Source: an uncultured Tropicimonas sp.
GTDB lineage: Bacteria; Pseudomonadota; Alphaproteobacteria; Rhodobacterales; Rhodobacteraceae
Reading direction: 5' to 3'
DNA: 64,000 bases
Assembly (NCBI GenBank): GCA_947497945.1
Contig: CANMIP010000003.1
Span: forward strand, 1 to 64,000
The notes under the pieces were generated by a model that saw nothing but the letters and a program-made list of their open reading frames with translations, was not told where the DNA came from and searched no databases. Made by a program: the position numbers and the translations under genes. Of this stretch, positions 39,253-48,080 are shown in pieces (within the stretch, counting starts at the first letter, position 1; each line of letters starts with the position of its first letter).

Positions 39253-40962
39253 ATGGAAATTCTCGCTTCAATCGGCGCCCCCTTTCTTATCGTCCTGGTG
39301 CTGCTGCTCTTTGCCGGACTTATCCTGTCGCGCATGTATCGCCGCGCGACCCGCGAGGTCAGCCTCGTCAAGACCGGCTCGGGCGGCAAGAAAGTGATCA
39401 TGGATGGCGGCACGATCGTCATCCCGATGTTGCACGAGGTCGCCTATGTGAACATGAAGACGCTGCGGCTGGAGGTATCCCGCGTCCGTGAGAACGCGCT
39501 GATCACGCGCGACCGGATGCGCGTCGATGTCGGCGTGGAATTCTACCTCTCGGTCGAGGCCAGCGCCGACGGGATCGCGCGCGCCGCCCAGACCCTGGGC
39601 GACCGGACCTTCGATGTCGAGCAGCTGCGCGAGTTGATCGAGGGCAAGCTGGTGGACGGCCTGCGTTCGGTCGCGGCCCAGATGACCATGGATGAGCTGC
39701 ACGAGAACCGCTCCGATTTCGTCCAGCAGGTGCAGAATACCGTCTCCGAGGACCTGCTGAAAAACGGCCTCGGACTGGAATCCGTCGCCCTTACCGCGCT
39801 GGACCAGACACCTTTCGAACATCTCGACGAGAACAACGCCTTCAACGCGGTCGGGATGCGCCAGCTTGCCGAAGTCATCGCCGACAGCAAGAAAGAGCGC
39901 GCCAGGATCGACGCGGAAGCCGAGACCGCCGTGCGCCAGTCGGCGATGGAAGCGGCCAAGCGCAAGCTCGAGATCGACCGCGAGGAAGAAGAGGCCGAGA
40001 TCCAGAAGGCGCAGGAGATCGCCACCCTGCGCGCCGCCCAGGAGGCCGAGATCGCCGCCCGCGTGGCCGACAGCGAACGCGCGACCGAGGAGGCGCGGAT
40101 CGCCAAGGAGCGCACCGTCCGCGAGGCCGAGATCCTGCGCGAACGCGCCATCCGCGAGGCCGAGATCCAGAAGGAACAGAGCGTGCGCGCCTCCGAGATC
40201 GACAAGGAGCGCGCCATCGAGGTGGCCGACCAGGAGCGCCAGATCGTCGTGGCGCAGAAATCCGAGGAAGAGAGCAAGGCCCGCGCCTCCGCCGACCATG
40301 CCCGCGCCGAAGCGGCGGCGGCGGCGGAAGCCGTGACCACCTCGCGCGATGTTGCCGAGGCCGAGCGGATCCGCCAGATCGCGGTGATCGAGGCGAAGCG
40401 GGAAGCCGAACGGCAGGCAACCGGTGTGCGCCTGACCGCGGAAGCCGAACGCGACGCAGCCGCCGACCGCGCCGAATCCGTGCGCCTGATCGCCCAGGCC
40501 GAGGCCGATGCGACCGAGATGAAGGCAAAAGCCAAGCTCGCCGAGGCGTTGGCAGAGGCCGAAGGCACCCAGAAACAGGTCGAGGCCGAGAACGCGATCT
40601 CCGGAATGCTGGCGGAGATGCGGGTCGATCTGAAACGACTGGAGGTGCTGCCGCAGGTCGTGGCCGAGATGGTCAAGCCGGCGGAGAAGATCGAAGGCAT
40701 CCGGATCAACCAGGTGACAGGGCTCGGCGGCGGCGATGGCGGCTCGGTCCGGTCGGGCGTTTCGCCGGTCAACCAGGCGGTCGATGCGCTCTCCACTATG
40801 GCGCTGAGCTTCCCGGTGCTCAAGGAGTTGGGCGAGCAGGCCGGGATCGCTATTGGCGATGGCGTATCCGGCGTGCTGAAATCTGCGCAGGCACCAAAGC
40901 CCGAGGCGGACGAACCGGCCGAAACACCCTCCAGCCCCGAGGTAGAAGAGGACGCGAACTGA
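39253..40962 (+). CDS. Flotillin-family protein (YqiK-like)
   Basis: A 569-residue membrane-anchored protein. Residues 8-26 form a membrane helix, the SPFH/PHB domain spans about 30-200, and a long charged coiled coil rich in Ala-Glu repeats runs from about 205 to 430, followed by a C-terminal oligomerisation region (EGIRINQVTGLGGGDGG). Flotillins scaffold membrane microdomains and affect fluidity, secretion and signalling. The pairing with the upstream YqiJ-like gene is conserved in other bacteria. The start at 39253 is preceded by GGAG six or so bases away. Confidence 0.92.
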   Translation: MEILASIGAPFLIVLVLLLFAGLILSRMYRRATREVSLVKTGSGGKKVIMDGGTIVIPMLHEVAYVNMKTLRLEVSRVRENALITRDRMRVDVGVEFYLSVEASADGIARAAQTLGDRTFDVEQLRELIEGKLVDGLRSVAAQMTMDELHENRSDFVQQVQNTVSEDLLKNGLGLESVALTALDQTPFEHLDENNAFNAVGMRQLAEVIADSKKERARIDAEAETAVRQSAMEAAKRKLEIDREEEEAEIQKAQEIATLRAAQEAEIAARVADSERATEEARIAKERTVREAEILRERAIREAEIQKEQSVRASEIDKERAIEVADQERQIVVAQKSEEESKARASADHARAEAAAAAEAVTTSRDVAEAERIRQIAVIEAKREAERQATGVRLTAEAERDAAADRAESVRLIAQAEADATEMKAKAKLAEALAEAEGTQKQVEAENAISGMLAEMRVDLKRLEVLPQVVAEMVKPAEKIEGIRINQVTGLGGGDGGSVRSGVSPVNQAVDALSTMALSFPVLKELGEQAGIAIGDGVSGVLKSAQAPKPEADEPAETPSSPEVEEDAN

Positions 40963-41039
40963 TCGCAGACAGCGCCCGATAATGACATCGGCAGATGGGG
41001 CCCTGCGCCCCCTCCGCTGTCAGCTTGCAGGGAGAGACC

Positions 41040-42335
41040 ATGCCCAAAGCTGTTCTTCTCGGCGCCTATGGCCTAATCGGTCGGGCGTGCCTGTCCGCGC
41101 TGCTCCGGGACGGGTTCGAGGTCACCGGCATTGGTCGCTCGCAGCGCAGCGCCCGCACCGCAGCGCCCGATCTGGACTGGCGGATCCGCGATCTGACGCA
41201 GATCGCCGCAACGGAGTGGCGGGAGATCCTCGAGGACGCCGATGTCGTGATCAACGCCGCCGGCGCGCTTCAGGACGGCCCGGGCGACGATCTCGAAGCG
41301 ATTCATGTCACGACCCTGGATCGGCTCACCGAAGCCGCCGCGGGGCTGCCGCTCCGCCTGATTCAGATTTCCGCTGCCGGTGTCGCCGCCGACGCTTCCA
41401 CGGCCTTTTTCCGCACCAAGGCGCGCGGCGACGCGCTGATCGTCGAGCGACTTCAAGACTGGGTCATCCTGCGTCCGACACTGGTCCTTGCGCCCGAAGC
41501 CTATGGCGGCACGGCGCTGCTTCGCGCCGCCGCCGCGCTGCCGGGCACCCTGCCCAAGCTCATGCGGGACGCAAAAGTCCAGACCCTGCATATCGATGAC
41601 CTCGCGCAGGCCGTCCTGCAATCGGCGCGCGGCGAGATCCCCTCCGGCACGATTGCCGACCTCACCGAGCCGGAGGCGAGAGACTTTCCGCGCCTGCTTG
41701 CACAGGTCCGCAGCTGGCTCGGCCTGCCACCGGCGCCTTTCCGTCCAGCCCTCCCCGACAGCCTGATCTTCGCCACCGGCCGCCGCGCCGACCTTTTCGG
41801 CCGCCTCGGCTGGCGCTCGCCGCTCCGAACAACCGCGCTGCGCGCGCTCCAGGACGGTATTCGCGGCGATCCCGCTGCCTGGGAGGCCGCCGGCGGCCTC
41901 CCCTGCCGCAGCCTCGAGGAGACATTGCAGAGCCTGCCCGCAACGCGTCAGGAACGCCTGTTCGCCCGCGCCTATTGGGCGCTGCCGCTGGCAATCGCCA
42001 CATTGTCCCTCTTCTGGTGCGCCTCCGGCCTCATCGCCCTTCTGCGCCCCGTCGAGGCCAGCTCGGTCCTCACCGCGCGCGGCATGGAGGCCCCTGCCGC
42101 GATGTCGATCGTGCTCGGCGGCGCGCTCGCCGATATCGCGCTCGGGCTCGCGATCCTCTGGCGCTGGCGCGCGCGGCAGGCCGCGCTTGGCATGGCGCTG
42201 CTCTCGGCCGGCTATCTCGCCGGCAGCCTCGCGCTTGCGCCCGATCTCTGGACCGACCCGCTCGGACCGATGCTCAAGGTCCTGCCCGGCATGGCGCTTG
42301 CCCTGCTCGTCTGGCTGATGGTGGAAGACAGATGA
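41040..42335 (+). CDS. NAD(P)-binding epimerase/SDR fused to a DoxX-like membrane domain
   Basis: A 431-residue fusion. The N-terminal 290 residues are an atypical SDR with the nucleotide motif LLGAYGLIGRACLSALL and segments RLIQISAAGVA and DWVILRPTLVLAPEAYGG. The C-terminal 130 residues have four hydrophobic helices of the DoxX-like type, as in some YbjT-like proteins. This places a redox or sugar-nucleotide enzyme at the inner membrane, possibly linked to quinones or ubiquinone-dependent reactions; the substrate is not known. GGGAGAG precedes the start. Its stop overlaps the start of the DUF2269 gene. Confidence 0.85.
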   Translation: MPKAVLLGAYGLIGRACLSALLRDGFEVTGIGRSQRSARTAAPDLDWRIRDLTQIAATEWREILEDADVVINAAGALQDGPGDDLEAIHVTTLDRLTEAAAGLPLRLIQISAAGVAADASTAFFRTKARGDALIVERLQDWVILRPTLVLAPEAYGGTALLRAAAALPGTLPKLMRDAKVQTLHIDDLAQAVLQSARGEIPSGTIADLTEPEARDFPRLLAQVRSWLGLPPAPFRPALPDSLIFATGRRADLFGRLGWRSPLRTTALRALQDGIRGDPAAWEAAGGLPCRSLEETLQSLPATRQERLFARAYWALPLAIATLSLFWCASGLIALLRPVEASSVLTARGMEAPAAMSIVLGGALADIALGLAILWRWRARQAALGMALLSAGYLAGSLALAPDLWTDPLGPMLKVLPGMALALLVWLMVEDR

Positions 42336-42799
42336 TCGAAGAAATCCTGCGCTTCCTGCATGTGGTCGGCGCCATGGTGCTGCTCGGCACCGGCGCCGGC
42401 ATCGCCTTCTTCATGGTGCTGTCCAATCGCAGCCGGGATCCGGCCCTGATCGCCCATGTCTCCAGCATCGTGGTCATCGCCGATACCGTCTTCACCGCCA
42501 CGGCCGCCGCGCTGCAGCCCGTAACGGGCTATTTCCTCGCCCGCATCATCGGCTGGCCGCTGCTGGAGGGCTGGGTGGCGCTGTCGCTGGCGCTCTATGT
42601 CTTTGTCGGGCTGTTCTGGCTGCCCGTGGTCTGGATGCAGATCCGCATGCGCGATCTTGCATGCGCGGCGCGCGATTCCGGCGCGCCGCTGCCCGCGGCC
42701 TATCACAGGCTCTATCGCTGGTGGTTCGCCTTTGGCTTCCCCGCCTTCGCGGCCGTGCTCGGTATCGTCTGGCTCATGCTCACCCGCCCCGCTCTCTGA
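42332..42799 (+). CDS. DUF2269-family integral membrane protein
   Basis: A 155-residue protein with four membrane helices. LRFLHVVGAMVLLGTGAGIAFFM at the start (split: helix one with a histidine) and QPVTGYFLARIIGWPL are typical of DUF2269, a family with conserved histidines that may bind haem, though no function is established. It overlaps the SDR-DoxX gene by four bases (ATGA), so the two are made together, and it converges on pyrH 15 bp away. Confidence 0.85.
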   Translation: MIEEILRFLHVVGAMVLLGTGAGIAFFMVLSNRSRDPALIAHVSSIVVIADTVFTATAAALQPVTGYFLARIIGWPLLEGWVALSLALYVFVGLFWLPVVWMQIRMRDLACAARDSGAPLPAAYHRLYRWWFAFGFPAFAAVLGIVWLMLTRPAL

Positions 42800-42814
42800 G
42801 CGACGCGGCGAGGT

Positions 42815-43552
42815 TCAGCCCTGGACCCGCGTATAGGTGCCTTCGCCGGCAAGGATGCCGCGGAACCCGCCCGGCTCGTCCAGCGAGAAGACGATGATCG
42901 GCAGGTTGTTGTCGCGCGCCAGCGCGATGGCGGAGGCATCCATCACCTTCAGGCGCTTGGTCAGCACGTCGTCGAAGCTGATCGTGTCGAAGCGCACCGC
43001 GTCCGGGTTGGTCACCGGATCCTTGTCATAGATCCCGTCGACCTTCGTGCCCTTGAAGATCGCCTCGCAAGCCATTTCATTCGCACGCAAAGTTGCTGCC
43101 GTGTCGGTGGTGAAATAGGGGTTGCCGGTACCGGCGGCAAAGATGCAGACCCGCTTCTTCTCGAGGTGCCGCACCGCGCGGCGACGGATGTAAGGCTCGC
43201 AGACCTCGTCCATCCGGATCGCCGAGATCACCCGGGTGAAGACCCCGAGCCCTTCCAGCGCCGACTGCATCGCCAGCGCGTTCATGACCGTGGCCAGCAT
43301 GCCCATGTAATCGGCCGTGGTCCGCTCCATCCCCTGCGCCGAGCCGGAAAGCCCGCGGAAGATGTTGCCGCCGCCGATCACCATGCAGATCTCGGCGCCG
43401 AGATCGTGGACCGACTTGACCTCCCGGGCGATGCGTTCGACGGTCGGCGGATGCAGGCCGTAGCCCTGATCGCCCATCAATGCCTCGCCGGAGATTTTCA
43501 GAAGGACCCTGCGATAGGCCGGTTTCGGTTGATCCTCGGTTTCGTCGAGCAT
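42815..43552 (-). CDS. pyrH: Uridylate kinase
   Basis: A 245-residue amino-acid-kinase-fold enzyme that phosphorylates UMP to UDP, regulated by GTP and UTP in most bacteria. [50 protein letters not shown] and [15 protein letters not shown] are diagnostic. The start at 43550-43552 follows GGGGG about nine bases upstream. It is divergent from miaA. Its usual neighbour frr lies downstream on the same strand but is separated by a 4.4-kb block of plus-strand genes. Confidence 0.96.
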   Translation of the reverse strand: MLDETEDQPKPAYRRVLLKISGEALMGDQGYGLHPPTVERIAREVKSVHDLGAEICMVIGGGNIFRGLSGSAQGMERTTADYMGMLATVMNALAMQSALEGLGVFTRVISAIRMDEVCEPYIRRRAVRHLEKKRVCIFAAGTGNPYFTTDTAATLRANEMACEAIFKGTKVDGIYDKDPVTNPDAVRFDTISFDDVLTKRLKVMDASAIALARDNNLPIIVFSLDEPGGFRGILAGEGTYTRVQG

Positions 43553-43629
43553 ATCAAAATCCCCCTGATCTGGTTCCGGCGCCTTCCTGTCGGAAAACGC
43601 CCCGTTCCGCAACCGCCAAGGCACGCCAA

Positions 43630-44499
43630 ATGGCCCTCAATCTGCAGGAAATCGACCGCGAGCGCCCGGTGCTCATCGCAGGCCCCACGGCCAGCGGGAA
43701 GTCGGCGCTCGCGTTGGAGATCGCCGAGCGCCAGGGCGGTGTCGTGGTGAACGCGGATGCGCTCCAGGTCTATGCCAATTGGCGCGTTCTGACGGCGCGC
43801 CCGCCGGACGACGATCTCGCCCGCGCGCCGCATGCGCTTTACGGCCATGTCGGCCGCTACGAGGACTATTCCGTCGGCCATTGGCTGCGCGATGTCGCGA
43901 CATTGCTGGCCGGCCCGGAGCGGCTCATCGTCACCGGCGGCACCGGGCTCTATTTCACCGCCCTGACCGAGGGTCTGGCCGAAATCCCCCCGGTTCCGGC
44001 CGAAATCCGCGCGCAAGGCGACGGGATGGACCGCGCGGAAATGCTGGCGGCGCTGGACGCGGAAACACGCGGCCGGATCGACAGCGCCAACCGCGCCCGC
44101 GTGCAGCGCGCCTGGGAGGTGCTGGCGGCCACCGGGCGCGGGCTTGCCGGCTGGCAGGACGACACGCCGCCGCCCCTGCTCCCGCGCGCGCAGGCACAAC
44201 CCATCCTTGTCGATGCGCCGAAAGACTGGCTCACGCCCCGGATCGAGCGCCGCTTCGGGCTCATGCTCGACGCCGGCGCGCTGGAGGAGGCGCGGGCCAA
44301 TCTCGACGACTGGAACCCCGCCCTGCCCTCCTCCCGCGCCATCGGTGCCCCGGAACTGATCGCGCATCTGAAGGACGAGATGGACCTCGATACGGCCCGC
44401 GTAGCTGCCTGTATCGCCACCCGCCGCTATGCAAAGCGGCAACGAACATGGTTTCGCGCGCGGATGAAAGGCTGGGAGCGGGTGTCTTTCGCCGAGTGA
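43630..44499 (+). CDS. miaA: tRNA dimethylallyltransferase
   Basis: A 289-residue enzyme that adds a dimethylallyl group to A37 of tRNAs reading UNN codons. The P-loop GPTASGKS is at residues 18-25, [11 protein letters not shown] follows, [11 protein letters not shown] is the second conserved block and [14 protein letters not shown] the C-terminal tRNA-binding one. The start at 43630 fits the family; the 77-bp gap to pyrH must hold promoters for both genes. The usual partner hfq is not adjacent. Confidence 0.95.
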   Translation: MALNLQEIDRERPVLIAGPTASGKSALALEIAERQGGVVVNADALQVYANWRVLTARPPDDDLARAPHALYGHVGRYEDYSVGHWLRDVATLLAGPERLIVTGGTGLYFTALTEGLAEIPPVPAEIRAQGDGMDRAEMLAALDAETRGRIDSANRARVQRAWEVLAATGRGLAGWQDDTPPPLLPRAQAQPILVDAPKDWLTPRIERRFGLMLDAGALEEARANLDDWNPALPSSRAIGAPELIAHLKDEMDLDTARVAACIATRRYAKRQRTWFRARMKGWERVSFAE

Positions 44500-44941
44500 G
44501 GCCAGGACAGTTGCCCGCCATCGCGACCTGCTCAATGGGCTGCGCCCCGAGATCGGCGCAACGCACTGTGCGCCAGGGCCTCACGACCGCCACCCGCCTC
44601 GCCAGCAGGCTTCCGTCCCGGCGGTCAGCCGCCGCGCCCCGCGCGCGCAACGCCCTGATCCAGTTCGTCTTTGGCCACGAAACGGCACGCCGTTCGCGTG
44701 TTGCCGCGCCGGCTACCGTTGACCATCACCGTCCCCGCAAAGACAGGGCGCTCAGCCCGTCTCCCGCATGATTTCCCATGCCAAATCCGACGGCCTGCCC
44801 TTGATCCGGACTGCCCGAAGCGCCTCCACGCCCCCGCAGAGCGCCCGCTCTCGCAGAATCCCGACATCAATTTCCTTGATTCGCAGTTATCCACAGGGCA
44901 GACAGGGAGAAATCGAACCATAGCTGCCCAAGGTTCTGCTC
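44500..44941. other. Intergenic region between miaA and an AraC regulator
   Basis: About 440 bp without a convincing gene. It contains a hairpin (GGCGCA 44555-44560 with TGCGCC 44569-44574) that could terminate miaA, though without a T tract, and a perfect DnaA-box word at 44887. Open frames on both strands lack ribosome sites and family features. Confidence 0.5.
44887..44895 (+). promoter_or_regulatory. DnaA-box consensus word upstream of the AraC gene
   Basis: TTATCCACA, the strict DnaA-box consensus, lies 47 bp upstream of the AraC-family start. A single box can arise by chance in 64 kb; no cluster of boxes is present, so this is not an origin. Confidence 0.4.
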
Positions 44942-45748
44942 ATGTCTGTTCTGCCAGCTGCCCCTGTCGGCCCGCTTCGGCTCGCGCCGATGCAACGCCT
45001 CACCCTTGGCGGTCGCTGGCGCACGGAGGCGATGCGTTCCTATCGGATGCCGGTTCTCTACTGGTTCACCCGCGGCCAGGGCCGGATCACCGTCGCCGGG
45101 CTGACCCGAGGCTATGGCGCCCATAATGCCGTCTATGTCCCGCCCCGGACCATGCATGGTTTCGACGTCTCGACACAGGTCTATGGCACGGCGGTCTTCT
45201 TCAACGACAGCGAGGCGCTGGAGCTTGCCGACGAAGCCTTTCACCTTCGCATCCGAGACGCCCGCAAACAGGGCGAGATCACCGGCATCCTCGAAAACCT
45301 CCAGCGCGAGATCGACGATGACCGTCCGATGAAGGGCCGCGCGATCTCGCATTATGGCGGGTTGCTCGCCGTCTGGCTCGATCGGCAGCGTTTCGAGGCC
45401 GAGGACAAGCCCGAGGACAGCGCCGCCCGCGCCCTCGTGCGGCGCTACACCGAAGCGATCGAAGAGCAGCTCTATACCGGGCAGTCTGTGGGCGATTATG
45501 CCGAGAATCTCGGCGTGACGGCAACGCATCTGAGCCGGGTCTGTAACCAGACCTGCGGGCGCCCCGCCTCCGAGCTGCTGGCCGACCGGTTGACCTTCGA
45601 GGCGCGCCGCCTGTTGCTGGACACGTCGCTGCCGGTCAAGCGCGTTGCGGAGGTGCTCGGCTACAACTCCGCCGCCTATTTCACCCGCGCCTTCCATAAC
45701 CGCACCGGCCAGACCCCAACCGAATTCCGCGACGCAAGCCAGGGCTGA
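44942..45748 (+). CDS. AraC-family transcriptional regulator with cupin-like sensor domain
   Basis: A 268-residue regulator. The N-terminal part (to about residue 140) is an AraC-type cupin with YWFTRGQGRITVAG and AVYVPPRTMHGFDV. The C-terminal two helix-turn-helix units include VGDYAENLGVTATHLSRVCN and VKRVAEVLGYNSAAYFTRAF, ending in GQTPTEFRDASQG. It resembles regulators of aromatic-compound or carbon-source genes; the effector is unknown. It is followed 107 bp later by fabG on the same strand. No target operon is obvious nearby. Confidence 0.88.
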   Translation: MSVLPAAPVGPLRLAPMQRLTLGGRWRTEAMRSYRMPVLYWFTRGQGRITVAGLTRGYGAHNAVYVPPRTMHGFDVSTQVYGTAVFFNDSEALELADEAFHLRIRDARKQGEITGILENLQREIDDDRPMKGRAISHYGGLLAVWLDRQRFEAEDKPEDSAARALVRRYTEAIEEQLYTGQSVGDYAENLGVTATHLSRVCNQTCGRPASELLADRLTFEARRLLLDTSLPVKRVAEVLGYNSAAYFTRAFHNRTGQTPTEFRDASQG

Positions 45749-45855
45749 GTGTGGGCGCCCGCCGCGCCCGACCGGCAAAACGGCGTTGCGGGGCGGCAAG
45801 CGGCATGGCATGGCTCTGGGCGACGCAAGGCATTTGACGGCAAGGAGATGGGCCA

Positions 45856-46593
45856 ATGTTCGACCTCACAGGAAAGACCGCACTGGTAACGGGCGCTTCG
45901 GGCGGCATCGGCGGGGCCATCGCCAAGGCGCTGCATGGCGCGGGCGCGACGGTCGGGCTCTCCGGGACCCGGGTCGAGCCGCTGGAGGCGCTGGCCGCGG
46001 AGCTGGGCGAGCGCGCCCATGTGCTGCCCTGTAATCTGGGCGATGCGGAGGCGGTCGACGCGCTGCCCAAGCAGGCTATCGCGGCGATGGGCGGGCTGGA
46101 TATCCTGGTCAACAATGCCGGCATCACCCGCGACCAGATCTTCATGCGCATGTCGGACGAGGAATGGGCGCAGGTTCTGGACGTGAACCTGACCTCGACC
46201 ATGCGTCTCTGCCGCGGCGTGATGCGGCCGATGATGAAGAAACGCTGGGGGCGGATCGTCAACATCTCCTCCATCGTCGGCGCGACCGGCAACCCGGGAC
46301 AAGCCAACTATGCCGCCTCCAAGGCCGGCATGATCGGGCTGACCAAATCCATCGCCTATGAGATCGCCAGCCGCGGCATCACCGCCAACGCGGTTGCCCC
46401 CGGCTTCATCGCCACCGCGATGACGGACAAGCTGACCGATGACCAGAAGGCGGCGATCAACACCAAGATCCCCGCCGCGCGGATGGGCGAGGCCGAAGAG
46501 ATCGCGGCAGCCGTGCTCTATCTCGCCAGCGCCGAGGCGGGGTATGTCACGGGCGCCACTCTGCATGTGAATGGCGGCATGGCGATGCTCTGA
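45856..46593 (+). CDS. fabG: 3-oxoacyl-[acyl-carrier-protein] reductase (FabG-type SDR)
   Basis: A 245-residue SDR. TGASGGIG at residues 12-19 binds NADPH, LVNNAGITRD is near residue 84, and the catalytic Ser and Tyr/Lys lie in NISSIVGATGNPGQANYAASK. IDVNLTST-type DVNLTSTMRL and the C-terminal ATLHVNGGMAML match FabG of fatty-acid synthesis closely. Its usual neighbours fabD and acpP are absent here: upstream is an AraC regulator and downstream a repeat-bearing gap. An acetoacetyl-CoA reductase (PhaB) role is less likely given the FabG-like C-terminus. Confidence 0.88.
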   Translation: MFDLTGKTALVTGASGGIGGAIAKALHGAGATVGLSGTRVEPLEALAAELGERAHVLPCNLGDAEAVDALPKQAIAAMGGLDILVNNAGITRDQIFMRMSDEEWAQVLDVNLTSTMRLCRGVMRPMMKKRWGRIVNISSIVGATGNPGQANYAASKAGMIGLTKSIAYEIASRGITANAVAPGFIATAMTDKLTDDQKAAINTKIPAARMGEAEEIAAAVLYLASAEAGYVTGATLHVNGGMAML

Positions 46594-47109
46594 GCGCCTT
46601 CGCCGGGACGGTTTGTTGCCTCGGCGCCTTGTGACGATGGCGTGCGAACTTGGTTCGGCAGCGTCCGGAGCTGCCATTCGCAGCGCGCCACGGTAGCCGT
46701 GCCAGCGCCTGCCCGTGGGATGGCGCTGTTACACCTGTGGTCGCCACTTTATCCCAACCAAATCCAAAAGAGCTCAATCCGGTGTGCGCAGATGTCACAG
46801 CGCCAGCCCGCCGGGACGGGCAGGCGCTGGCACGGCGGGCTTCGCCCTTGAGCCCGTGCCCCAAGCACTCCGTTCAAAAGACTGCTAACGGCTCGTTTCG
46901 ACCACGGAACCCGGAGCACCGGACCACCGCGACCGTCCTTTCTGCAGTTCCCAAACCCATCCTCGCGGAGCCAATCGGAAACCGGCGTTCCCACGAAGAA
47001 CATGCCAATGTCGCTTTCTCGGCTCCACGCAGCGTTTTCGTACTTCCCCCCCATTCTGCGCTGCGGCACAGATAGCGCAAAGAGACTGACCTATTCCGGA
47101 GCCCTCCCC
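46594..47109. other. 516-bp intergenic region between fabG and purU
   Basis: No convincing gene. It carries copy A of a 141-bp element with inverted ends (46696-46836, described separately). Proline- and arginine-rich open frames antisense to the element recur in the copy at 59842-59982, which marks them as repeat-derived rather than coding. The purU promoter should lie at the right end. Confidence 0.55.
46696..46836. repeat. 141-bp intergenic element with inverted-repeat ends, copy A
   Basis: The element starts and ends with a perfect 21-bp inverted repeat (46696-46716 pairs with 46816-46836); a further partial match extends inward (GGCGCTG with CAGCGCC). The interior resembles copy B at 59842-59982 along its whole length, with words such as CTTTATCCC, CTCAATCCG/TTCAATCCG and CAGCCCGCCGGGACGGGCAG shared. 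No open frame for a transposase is present, so it is either a MITE-like element or a large structured repeat. Confidence 0.85.
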
Positions 47110-47994
47110 ATGTGCCACTACGCCCTGACCGTGAAATGCGCCTCCCGCCGCGGCATTGTCGCCGCCGTCTCGGCCTTCCTTGCCGAGGCCGGCTGCAACA
47201 TCACAGACGCGCATCAGTTCGACGACATGGAAACCGGCACTTTCTTCATGCGCGTCTCCTTTGACAGCGAGGAAGGCGCCGCGCTGGAAAGCCTGAAGAC
47301 CGGTTTCCTGCCCATTTCCGAGCAATTCGGGATGGAGCACGCCTTCCATGACGCGGCCCAGAAGATGAAGGTCGTGATCATGGTCTCGCGTTTCGGCCAT
47401 TGCCTGAACGACCTGCTCTATCGCTGGCGCATCGGCGCCCTGCCGATCGACATTGTCGGCGTGATCTCCAACCACATGGAGTACCAGAAGGTCGTCGTGA
47501 ACCACGATATCCCCTTCCACTACATCAAGGTGACCAAGGAGAACAAACCGCAGGCGGAGGCCCAGCAGATGGCCATCGTCGAGGAGAGCGGCGCGGAGCT
47601 GATCGTCTTGGCCCGCTACATGCAGGTGCTTTCGGACCAGATGTGCCAGAAGATGTCGGGGCGGATCATCAATATCCACCACTCATTCCTGCCCTCCTTC
47701 AAGGGTGCCAACCCCTACAAGCAAGCCTATCAGCGCGGGGTGAAATTCATCGGCGCCACCTCGCATTACGTCACCGCGGATCTCGACGAGGGCCCGATCA
47801 TCGAACAGGATGTGAAGCGGCTGACCCATGCCCAGTCGCCCGGCGACTATGTCTCGCTCGGCCGCGACGTGGAGAGCCTCGTGCTCTCGCGCGCGATCCA
47901 CGCGCATATCAACCATCGCGTCTTCCTCAACGGCAACAAGACGGTTGTCTTCCCGGCCTCGCCGAACGGCTACCGCTCGGAACGGATGGGCTGA
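47110..47994 (+). CDS. purU: Formyltetrahydrofolate deformylase
   Basis: A 294-residue enzyme that hydrolyses 10-formyl-THF to formate and THF. An N-terminal ACT domain (residues 1-80, ALTVKCASRRGIVAAVSAFL) precedes the formyltransferase-type catalytic domain, with DIVGVISNH, the active-site HHSFLPSFKGANPY and GATSHYVTADLDEGPII. The start at 47110 fits the family. In Rhodobacteraceae PurU feeds formate oxidation of methyl-group carbon from betaine, DMSP or methylamines, which fits the corrinoid cluster at 57-60 kb. The retron-like locus follows 86 bp downstream. Confidence 0.95.
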   Translation: MCHYALTVKCASRRGIVAAVSAFLAEAGCNITDAHQFDDMETGTFFMRVSFDSEEGAALESLKTGFLPISEQFGMEHAFHDAAQKMKVVIMVSRFGHCLNDLLYRWRIGALPIDIVGVISNHMEYQKVVVNHDIPFHYIKVTKENKPQAEAQQMAIVEESGAELIVLARYMQVLSDQMCQKMSGRIINIHHSFLPSFKGANPYKQAYQRGVKFIGATSHYVTADLDEGPIIEQDVKRLTHAQSPGDYVSLGRDVESLVLSRAIHAHINHRVFLNGNKTVVFPASPNGYRSERMG

Positions 47995-48080
47995 CCCTGC
48001 GCAGGGCGTCGCAGGAGCGGCGCCCTCCCCCTCGCGCAATTGCCACCTTGCTCCGCTCACCTCCGCGCCTATGCTGTCCC

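Noticed and set aside
44887-44895. Replication origin at the DnaA box
   Set aside because: A single box without an AT-rich unwinding region, a box cluster, or dnaA/parAB/hemE-type neighbours does not support an origin.
44625-44921. A 98-residue minus-strand frame upstream of the AraC gene
   Set aside because: No ribosome site, no recognised family, and part of it spans the DnaA box and promoter region of the AraC gene.
46594-47080. Small proline/arginine-rich proteins encoded opposite the repeat (such as the frame containing PCQRLPVPAGWRCDICAH)
   Set aside because: The same peptide words recur opposite copy B, showing they derive from the repeat sequence; there is no ribosome site and the frames differ in length and end.
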